In this document: positions 1 through 5,724 of the stretch, in pieces | Numbering within the stretch: position 1 is the stretch's first letter | How the letters are laid out: each line of letters begins with the position of its first letter | Origin: Bacteroidota bacterium | GTDB lineage: Bacteria; Bacteroidota; Kryptoniia; Kryptoniales; JAKASW01 | Direction: 5' to 3' | Length of the DNA: 5,724 bases | Assembly (NCBI GenBank): GCA_021785235.1 | Contig: JAJYGB010000005.1 | Coordinates: 1-5,724, forward strand | Notes under the pieces: generated by a model | Database searches by the model: none | Seen by the model: only the letters and a program-made list of their open reading frames with translations | What the model was told of the DNA's origin: nothing | Translations under genes and position numbers: made by a program

Positions 1-1847
1 GTGACAATCCCGTCGGGCTGCTGGAAGCGGAGCCACCTGCCATTCTGTTCGAGATAAAGCATGACGTCTCTGAAGATCGGTCCTGCGCCAGTGACGCCCG
101 AGACGGTGCGCATCGGTGTTGCGTCGAAGTTTCCGGCCCAGACGCCGACGGTCCACCTCGGAGTAAAACCGACGGTCCAATTGTCTTTGTAATCTTTCGA
201 AGTACCCGTCTTCACCGCGCAGGGGAAGGGAAGACTTATCGGTGAATTGAAACCGAAAGCAGGTGCTCTCGCGTCTTCATCGCTCAGGATATTCGCGAGG
301 ATATACGCGACCTGCGGGGAGTAGACCGTCCTCGGGCTTCCGCCGAATTCTGAACTGTCCGCAGAAACAAACTCGTGCGAGTTTCCAGCTATATCCCTGT
401 AGCTGAGGATCGTCCTGTCCGGCAGGAAAATTCCGCCGCGCGCGAGCATGGAATAGGCTCTCGTCAGCTCGAGAAGTGTAACCTCGCCGTCACCAAGCAC
501 GACGCCGAGACCGTAATGCGAGGCCGACTGGTCGAGCGAAGCCAGCCCGCATTCCCTCAACCTGGCGAGGACGGCGTCGACGCCCACCGCCTGCGCGACG
601 CGCACCGCGGGCACGTTATACGAGCATGCAAGCGCGGTCCGCAAACGTACCGGTCCGTGGAATGTCTTGTCGTAGTTCTGCGGGATGAAAGATCCGGTCC
701 GTGTCGGCGCGGCGAAAGGTATGTCGGGGATAATATCCGCCGCGGTCATACCCGACTCGAGTGCCAGGCCGTAGACAAACGGCTTCAACGCCGAACCGGG
801 CTGTCTTCTGGCAATCGCCCCGTCGAATTGCCCGTCCCGAAGTGAATCGAAGTAGTCCACGGATCCCGCGAGTGCGACGACATCGCATGTGGCGTTGTCG
901 ATGACCACAATCGCTCCGTTCGTCACGTGAAGCTTTTTCAGCATCGAGATATGCCCCTTCAGCAAAACCTCGACCGCCTTCTGGATGTTGTAATCGAGCG
1001 TCGTCTTAATGACGGAGATTCTGGAACGCTCGCCGGGGGGAATCGAATTCAAAATCATGTCGGTAAAGTGCGGTGCCTTGAAGCCTCTTCCGGGATCCTG
1101 GAGCATTATCGGTTCATTGGCGGCTCTCTTGTACTGCTCCTCCGTGATCAGCCTCTCTTCCTCCATCTTTTTTAATATGAACTGCTGTCTTCTCTTCGCC
1201 CTGTGGAATGCCTTGTATGGATTCGAACCGGTCGGCGAGTTCGGCATCGCCGCGAGAAAAGCCGCTTCCGCGATCGAGAGATGGGAGACCGGTTTTCTGA
1301 AGTACAGACGTGAGGCGGCTTCAGCTCCGTACGTGCCGTTGCCGTACGGGACGCGGTTGAGGTACTGAACGAGTATCTCGCTTTTTGAGATCGTCCTTTC
1401 CAGCCTCAGTGCCAGCCAGGCTTCGACGATCTTACCGAACACACTTCTTTTTTCGTGATAAATATTTCTAATCACCTGCTGTGTTATGGTCGAACCGCCG
1501 GAAACCAGTCTCATGGCGGTTACATCCTGAAAGAGAGCTCTCGCTATGGCGAGTGGGTTGATGCCGGGATGGAAGTGAAAGTATTTGTCCTCAGCCGCGA
1601 TCGTCGCGTTGATCAATTGTGGGGGAATCTCGTCGGGACGGAGCCAGTATGCTCTTCCTTCCTGGTCCGAAAGGACTTCTCTCAGGGTTTCATCATTCCT
1701 GTCCGTTATTCTGAGCGAAACTACCGGTAGAGGGGAGAGTTCCTGCTTCGGGATCGGCACGAATACCGAGGCGATGAAAGAGACGGCGAGCAGGAGCACG
1801 CCGCTCTTCCATGGATGTCCAATTATGATTGAACGCGGATAACTCAA
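1..1847 (-). CDS. pbpC: Penicillin-binding protein 1C, bifunctional peptidoglycan synthase, 3'-truncated by window edge
   Basis: Class A PBP that polymerises lipid II (GT51 domain) and cross-links stem peptides (transpeptidase domain) on the outer face of the inner membrane. 616 residues are visible with no stop. A cytoplasmic stub with R5 and K14 precedes a membrane anchor at about 16-32 (GVLLLAVSFIASVFVPI). GT51 motifs: EDKYFHFHPGIN with catalytic E86, SGGSTITQQ (116-124), E142 where the family's second catalytic Glu is expected, and ILVQYLNRVPYGNGTYGAEAAS. Transpeptidase motifs: QPGSALKPFVYGLAL (nucleophile S352, K355), SYN (409-411) and KTGTS (546-550). The PGSALKPFVYGLAL wording and the A2M neighbour point to PBP1C rather than PBP1A or 1B. 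E. coli PBP1C has 770 residues, so the usual C-terminal BiPBP_C domain would lie beyond the edge. The start is TTG at 1847: an in-frame stop at 1889-1887 limits upstream choices, and no ATG occurs before codon 112. It overlaps the A2M stop by 4 bases, so co-transcription is likely. Confidence 0.96.
   Translation of the reverse strand, partial: MSYPRSIIIGHPWKSGVLLLAVSFIASVFVPIPKQELSPLPVVSLRITDRNDETLREVLSDQEGRAYWLRPDEIPPQLINATIAAEDKYFHFHPGINPLAIARALFQDVTAMRLVSGGSTITQQVIRNIYHEKRSVFGKIVEAWLALRLERTISKSEILVQYLNRVPYGNGTYGAEAASRLYFRKPVSHLSIAEAAFLAAMPNSPTGSNPYKAFHRAKRRQQFILKKMEEERLITEEQYKRAANEPIMLQDPGRGFKAPHFTDMILNSIPPGERSRISVIKTTLDYNIQKAVEVLLKGHISMLKKLHVTNGAIVVIDNATCDVVALAGSVDYFDSLRDGQFDGAIARRQPGSALKPFVYGLALESGMTAADIIPDIPFAAPTRTGSFIPQNYDKTFHGPVRLRTALACSYNVPAVRVAQAVGVDAVLARLRECGLASLDQSASHYGLGVVLGDGEVTLLELTRAYSMLARGGIFLPDRTILSYRDIAGNSHEFVSADSSEFGGSPRTVYSPQVAYILANILSDEDARAPAFGFNSPISLPFPCAVKTGTSKDYKDNWTVGFTPRWTVGVWAGNFDATPMRTVSGVTGAGPIFRDVMLYLEQNGRWLRFQQPDGIV
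1797..1810 (-). promoter_or_regulatory. Competing GTG start for pbpC with well-spaced GGAAG
   Basis: GTG at 1799-1797, codon 17 of the longer form, is preceded by GGAAG (1810-1806) at a 6-base spacing, a better Shine-Dalgarno geometry than that of the TTG. A protein starting here (MLLLAVSFIASVFVPIP) would keep most of the hydrophobic segment but lose the positively charged stub (R5, K14) that normally orients a signal anchor. The TTG start is therefore preferred, but this one cannot be excluded. Confidence 0.25.
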
Positions 1848-1866
1848 CGGACTACGACGGCCTTCT
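1844..1866 (-). promoter_or_regulatory. A2M stop / pbpC start overlap (TTGA) with weak upstream SD-like AGAAGG
   Basis: On the minus strand the last A2M codons read GTC CGT TGA, and the pbpC frame can open with the TTG that shares TGA's first two bases. Such 4-base overlaps commonly go with translational coupling, where the ribosome ending the first gene restarts on the second. AGAAGG at 1866-1861 is a purine-rich SD-like site, but 13 bases from the TTG is longer than usual, which fits re-initiation better than independent loading. There is no room for a separate promoter or terminator between the genes. Confidence 0.6.
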
Positions 1867-4800
1867 GCGCGGTCTGGCCGAACACGTCAGGCTCATACAT
1901 CTCTTCGGCGTGGGTCGCGGGCATCCTGAACGTTCCGTAGGTGGCCGCCCGCACCAGGTACGAGTAGTCGTGTACGCCGGCCTGAAGCGTTGACGCGAAG
2001 AGGAGCACGCGATCGTCCTGCTGTTCCACGTGGTTGAATCCTCCGTTCCAGTACATGGTTTCCCAGTTTCCAGTGTTCAGGTCCCGTCCCAGAAAACCGC
2101 TCTCAGTATCGAAGGTCAGATTAACCGCCTCCGCTCCGGCCGGCAGAGGGTCGTCGACGACAACGAAGTTTCGCTGCTGAGGAACGACGATTCTTAAAGT
2201 CACCTTGTACATCGATCCCGCGGAAAGGACGTAGTCTCCGGAAGAATTCTGCCCGACAGGTTTCCCGTCGATGGTGGATATGGTCTTGATGACCGCGATC
2301 CCCTCATCGCGGACGAGCGTGTCTCTTGTTGGGTAGTAGTTCATCCGTATTCCGTAATAGAGCAGGCCGGGCCCTGTCTTCTCGATCCGCACCTGGAGTT
2401 CCTTGCCTTTCTGGAACGAGTCGAGTGATTCTTCGGTGCTTGTTGTTTTAAGTTCTCTCCCTTTGAAGACTGCGTCGAGCGCATCCCTCCCGGCGATTCT
2501 TATCTTTGCCCGGAAGTCCGGAGTCTCGTTCTCGAATGTGTTGAAGTATTCTGCAAGCGCGCTGACCACGTAGATGTTCTCCTGGGTCGAGCGCCATCGC
2601 CCGGTCTTCTGATCTTCCATCAACCAGCGTACTACACGTCCGAGGAACGGGTCGCGGTTGCCTGTCTCGATAAGAGCCTGGAGGATGATTGCCGTTGTCC
2701 TCGTGTTGCTGCTGAAGACCCATCTCAATCCCTCCCAGTTCGGTTCTTCGAAGTGAGAGGTGGTCGAAGCAATCTTTATTGTGTTCATCAGCTCACCGAT
2801 GATCGTGCTCTCCATGTCCGGATTTTTCGATGTCCTGTTGATCGCTTCGAGCAGAAACGCCCGGGCGAACAGCGGGAGTTTCTCTCTCAGCGTAAACAAT
2901 TGCTCGATATACGAGGGCTCCGGGTGGTCGAGAAGTGCGAGAGCGTAAACCATGATAGCCTTCGTTGCGAGGAAAGAATGTTCGTCCCATGGGAATTGAG
3001 TTTGGTTCTGGTTTTTTCTCAGGAAGTCGCTGCAATAATCGACCGCCCTCTTCAGCATTTGCCGGTCGATCGAGTATCCGCGCTGTTTCGCCTCGGCAAG
3101 CGCGTAGAGCGCGTAGCCCGAGAGATAAGGATAGCTGTAGCGGTCCCCTTTCCAGTAGGCGAAACCGCCATCGCTCGTCATGAAGGAAGGAACCTCGTCG
3201 ATGACTTTTTGCGCAACCTGGCGCAGGTCCTTGCCCTTGAGCGCCGGCAGGTTGAAAGCCTTGACGAATTGTTCCCCGAAGATGAGCGGGAGGGCGCTCG
3301 ACAAACGCTGTTCAAGGCAGCCGTACGGATAGGTGAAAAGGTAATCGACGCTGTTCTCCAGGCCGCAGAGGGCGGTGGACGCGGCGGTCAGCTGGATCTC
3401 GCCGAGCATCGGATAAATGGCCTGCGGAATCACAAGAGCCTGGGACGCCGAATCTTTCGTGCTTTCGTACAGGGCCACCGATTCTTTCATTCTTGGGACG
3501 GTTATCGGAATAGTCATGGTGAGCCCGTCGGTGAATCTCCCCATCGCAGCCTGGAAATTGAACTTTGCCGACCCGACTTCCGGCGGTGCCGAATAATCAA
3601 AGCGCACCTCCCGGCTTTCGCCCGGCTCGAGCTCGAATTCGGCGGTAGTCTTCCCGTTTATCCTGATATCGCCTTCGACCGAAGCCTGCACGACGACCTT
3701 GCTCTTTTCCTTCGAGTAGTTCATCGCCACGACTCCGGCGCTGAACTCGTCCCCGACTCTCGCGAACCTTGGGAGCGCGCCCTGGAGCAGGAATTCCTTG
3801 TTAACTCGAAACGTCGAATTTCCCGCGCCGAATTCGGATTCCATCGTCTGTGCTACCGCCATGACTTTGAACCGGCTGAGATTGTCCGGAAGCTTGAACC
3901 TTAACGTCGCCCTTCCGCTGTCATCTGTTATCACGGACGGATTCCAGTAAGCAGTGAACTTGAAGTCGCCCCTCATCTGAATATCCGATAACGACATACC
4001 GCCGCCCCCTTCGTCTTCGCCTTTCTCGCCGTAAGACCGCTGCTCCACGAGATGGACGATTGTTTCGGAAGTAGACACTCCCAGCGGCCGCATGTGGAAG
4101 AAAGTGAGGAAAGGATCGCTCAGTTCATAGTTAATCAGGTTCAGCACGCCCATGTCCGCGACGCTGACGACGACTTCCGATCTTGTTCCTTTTCCGGCGG
4201 GGTCCCTGACGGAAATGGTGACTTCCACCGAATCGCCGGGATGGTACTCTTCTTTGTCGGTTGTCACCGTCACTTTAAGATGGTGGGTCCCGGGGTCAAC
4301 GGGGAGGTTGACGTAACCGATCTTGAAGGAAGGTCTGCCCACGTCCTCCTGACGATTCGTCACGTCTTCCGCCGATACCCTTCCCTGAAGAAGAACGACG
4401 GACACGAAAACGTTCGGCAGGAATTTTTCCGTGATCGGTATCCTGATTTCGGGTGCGCTCCCGACGAGCTCGGTCGTCCACTGGTCGAGGATCCCGTCTC
4501 GCTCGATCGTCACGAGGGCGCGCGCTTTCTCGTAAGGTGATTTCACCATTACCCGCGCCACGTCGCCGGGCTTGTATCCCTTCCTGTCGGCGACAAGCTC
4601 GATCCTGTCGTCGTCGGACCTCTCCCATGCCACGTAACCGGAGCCCGTGACGTAGAAATCATCCCCACAATTGATGAAGTTGCCGAGTGTGTCTTTGGCG
4701 TCGACCGTCAGGTAGTAGTATCCCGCGGATGGCGGGATGAACTCCTCACTCAATGCCGAGTCGCCTGAGGTTACCGCATACTCCTGCATCGTGCTGTCCA

Positions 4801-5724
4801 TCCGGTCCGTCTGCCAGAAATACCTCCCGTCCACCTCCGCGCGGCGCACGGATATCCATTGGCGTTTCACCAGTTTAACAGTCATCTTGTTTCCCGGCGA
4901 GATACTGCCGTCGGGGCGTACGGCTATGATGGCATATCGAAGTGTGTCGCCATGTTTGATGAAAAATCGCGCCAACTTTACGCCGGCGTAAAATTGTCCG
5001 CCGTGTATGACGGTGCTCGCGCGGCTGGTTACGCTCCGGCGGCTCGGCGAGGTCGCCGTCGCCTCGAGGAGGAGCTCCCTTGTGCCCGTCAGTCTGCCGA
5101 CCTGAACGGGGTAGGAGACAGATAACATCCCGCGCTCGTCAAGCGAAGTGTCCGCTGAGGTGAGAAGGACTTCGCTCCTGTCTGCCTGCCACCATACCGG
5201 ACCGAACGCGAACCCCTCGTGACCGGGCGGATTGTAGTAGTCGGGGAGGGCCCGCAGCTTCCAGGAAACCTTATCATTTCTCATAGGAGCACCGAAGAGG
5301 TAGCGTGCGAGAACGCCCGCCCGGACAGTATCGCCCATTATATACTCGGGCTGAATGAATCTGACGTTGACTTCAGACTCGGCGGGGCGGAAGGCTTCGA
5401 CGCGGAATCCGTCCGCGGCGGCCCTGACCATGCCCTTCGGGGCCTTGGGTGTATTGTACCCTTGATAATCGCCGCCTGAATACTCGAGACCGGTTGCCGC
5501 GGTGAAGACCGTGATGCCGTAATAGCCCAGATGCGCGGTCGGTTTTATTTTTACACTCGTATCGAAAGACCCGTATTCCGACAGGCTCAGCGAATCCGAA
5601 GCTACCTGTTCACCCATCGGGTCGGTTACGGTCATGATGACCGGAACCCCTTTCTGTACTACCCATTTGTCCGCGATTCTCTTTCTGATGATACCCTTTA
5701 TTTGAACATCTTCGCCGGCCCGGT
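1844..5724 (-). CDS. Bacterial alpha-2-macroglobulin, thioester type (YfhM-like), 5'-truncated by window edge
   Basis: Periplasmic protease trap: a protease cuts the bait, the protein collapses and the exposed thioester links to the attacker. About 1292 residues are visible, counted from the first full codon at 5722. The frame is open to the edge, so the Met at 5635 (residue 30) is probably internal. The upstream residues RAGEDVQIKGIIR match the PGE-x-V-x-IKG-x-R opening of an MG2 domain. The signal peptide or lipobox and MG1 lie outside. Domains in order: MG2 (about 1-70); MG3/MG4-like repeats (about 95-350); an MG domain from W366 (GYKPGD); the bait-region domain from about 480 (EYHPGDSVEV, then ADMGVLNL); the A2M core from F587 (FKFTAYWNPSVITDDSG, then LPDNLSRFKVMAVAQ); the thioester domain with YGCLEQ (C802, Q805), GGFAYWKGD and RWRSTQENIYVVSALAEYF; and C-terminal MG domains (DDPLPAGAEAVN; ATYGTFRMPATHAEEMYEPDVFG). 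The E. coli YfhM homologue has about 1650 residues, so roughly the N-terminal fifth is missing. No frameshift is seen. The family is very sure; the mature start and lipidation cannot be judged. Confidence 0.97.
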   Translation of the reverse strand, partial: RAGEDVQIKGIIRKRIADKWVVQKGVPVIMTVTDPMGEQVASDSLSLSEYGSFDTSVKIKPTAHLGYYGITVFTAATGLEYSGGDYQGYNTPKAPKGMVRAAADGFRVEAFRPAESEVNVRFIQPEYIMGDTVRAGVLARYLFGAPMRNDKVSWKLRALPDYYNPPGHEGFAFGPVWWQADRSEVLLTSADTSLDERGMLSVSYPVQVGRLTGTRELLLEATATSPSRRSVTSRASTVIHGGQFYAGVKLARFFIKHGDTLRYAIIAVRPDGSISPGNKMTVKLVKRQWISVRRAEVDGRYFWQTDRMDSTMQEYAVTSGDSALSEEFIPPSAGYYYLTVDAKDTLGNFINCGDDFYVTGSGYVAWERSDDDRIELVADRKGYKPGDVARVMVKSPYEKARALVTIERDGILDQWTTELVGSAPEIRIPITEKFLPNVFVSVVLLQGRVSAEDVTNRQEDVGRPSFKIGYVNLPVDPGTHHLKVTVTTDKEEYHPGDSVEVTISVRDPAGKGTRSEVVVSVADMGVLNLINYELSDPFLTFFHMRPLGVSTSETIVHLVEQRSYGEKGEDEGGGGMSLSDIQMRGDFKFTAYWNPSVITDDSGRATLRFKLPDNLSRFKVMAVAQTMESEFGAGNSTFRVNKEFLLQGALPRFARVGDEFSAGVVAMNYSKEKSKVVVQASVEGDIRINGKTTAEFELEPGESREVRFDYSAPPEVGSAKFNFQAAMGRFTDGLTMTIPITVPRMKESVALYESTKDSASQALVIPQAIYPMLGEIQLTAASTALCGLENSVDYLFTYPYGCLEQRLSSALPLIFGEQFVKAFNLPALKGKDLRQVAQKVIDEVPSFMTSDGGFAYWKGDRYSYPYLSGYALYALAEAKQRGYSIDRQMLKRAVDYCSDFLRKNQNQTQFPWDEHSFLATKAIMVYALALLDHPEPSYIEQLFTLREKLPLFARAFLLEAINRTSKNPDMESTIIGELMNTIKIASTTSHFEEPNWEGLRWVFSSNTRTTAIILQALIETGNRDPFLGRVVRWLMEDQKTGRWRSTQENIYVVSALAEYFNTFENETPDFRAKIRIAGRDALDAVFKGRELKTTSTEESLDSFQKGKELQVRIEKTGPGLLYYGIRMNYYPTRDTLVRDEGIAVIKTISTIDGKPVGQNSSGDYVLSAGSMYKVTLRIVVPQQRNFVVVDDPLPAGAEAVNLTFDTESGFLGRDLNTGNWETMYWNGGFNHVEQQDDRVLLFASTLQAGVHDYSYLVRAATYGTFRMPATHAEEMYEPDVFGQTAQKAVVVR
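3308..3319 (-). other. Thioester motif CLEQ of A2M
   Basis: The codons read Cys802-Leu-Glu-Gln805 in the context YPYGCLEQRLSSALP, the canonical internal thioester site of A2M and complement proteins. In the family, the Cys side chain and the Gln side chain form a thioester that reacts with the trapped protease. Both residues are present, so this copy belongs to the covalent-trapping class and not to the bacterial A2M class that lacks the motif. Confidence 0.95.
3968..4051 (-). other. Candidate bait region of the A2M protein
   Basis: Residues about 558-585 of the visible A2M (LVEQRSYGEKGEDEGGGG, then MSLSDIQMRG) lie between the bait-domain strands and the conserved FKFTAYWNP core. This is where the protease-sensitive bait sits in the family. 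The stretch is low in hydrophobic residues, carries a GEDEGGGG run (568-575) and looks flexible. It offers Arg and Lys sites (R562, K567, R584), Glu/Asp sites and a few large hydrophobics (Y564, M576, L578, M583), so several protease classes could cut it. Placement comes from family layout; the exact limits are inferred. Confidence 0.6.

Noticed and set aside
375..845. Plus-strand open frame of 156 codons
   Set aside because: It lies wholly opposite the conserved transpeptidase domain of pbpC (including the SYN motif), is Arg-rich and resembles no protein family. It is a shadow.
1533..1542. Perfect palindrome GAGAGCTCTC
   Set aside because: It lies inside the GT51 coding region of pbpC, has no loop or U-tract and is not in an intergenic region. 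It is neither a terminator nor an operator that I can support.
1721..1730. Perfect 10-base palindrome CTACCGGTAG
   Set aside because: It lies inside pbpC coding sequence (Leu-Pro-Val) with no repeat of it nearby. A chance match is enough to explain it.
2753..3904. Long plus-strand open frame (383 codons) opposite the A2M gene
   Set aside because: Its codons are in exact antisense register with the A2M codons, so it stays open simply because A2M there lacks TTA, CTA and TCA codons. The product is Arg/Glu-rich with no recognisable domain, while the minus strand encodes a clear A2M core and thioester domain.
4052..4540. Plus-strand open frame of 162 codons
   Set aside because: It is also in antisense register with A2M codons. 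It shows no recognisable motif and lies opposite conserved MG-domain sequence.
5633..5635. ATG at 5635 as the true A2M start
   Set aside because: The frame continues upstream to the window edge with family-like sequence (GEDVQIKGIIR), and no signal peptide follows the Met, so it is an internal residue.

Overview
The window holds two protein genes, both read on the minus strand and both cut by a window edge. They form one recognisable unit: a bacterial alpha-2-macroglobulin (A2M) followed by penicillin-binding protein 1C (PBP1C, pbpC). The A2M gene enters at 5724 already inside the protein and ends at 1844. pbpC begins at 1847 and leaves the window at position 1 before its stop. Coding covers essentially every base. 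There is no non-coding stretch, no RNA gene, no mobile element, no CRISPR array, and no promoter or terminator that can be supported.

Layout in transcription order (high to low coordinates): 5724-4640 encodes N-terminal macroglobulin (MG) domains; 4627-4290 a further MG domain; 4285-3968 the bait-region domain with a Gly/Glu-rich bait segment; about 3964-3680 the conserved A2M core; about 3360-2480 the thioester domain with an intact CLEQ motif at 3319-3308; and the rest down to 1844 the C-terminal receptor-like MG domains. The A2M stop codon overlaps a TTG start of pbpC by four bases (TTGA). pbpC encodes an N-terminal membrane anchor, a GT51 glycosyltransferase with its catalytic Glu, and a transpeptidase with intact SxxK, SxN and KTG motifs.

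In the pathway as known from Escherichia coli (yfhM-pbpC), the A2M is a periplasmic, usually lipid-anchored protease trap. PBP1C is an inner-membrane peptidoglycan synthase. The pairing has been read as a defence-and-repair module: the trap captures proteases that enter through a damaged envelope, and PBP1C helps mend the wall. This window fits that model but does not test it.

The organism is most likely a Gram-negative (diderm) bacterium, since bacterial A2M works in a periplasm. The DNA is moderately GC-rich by eye, and arginine is often coded by AGA/AGG alongside CGN, which is unlike E. coli. An FCB-group or other environmental lineage is possible, but this is a weak guess. I see a well-kept copy of a known system rather than an undescribed one. 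The points worth a second look are the overlap-coupled non-ATG start, the bait sequence, and a few cysteines near active sites.
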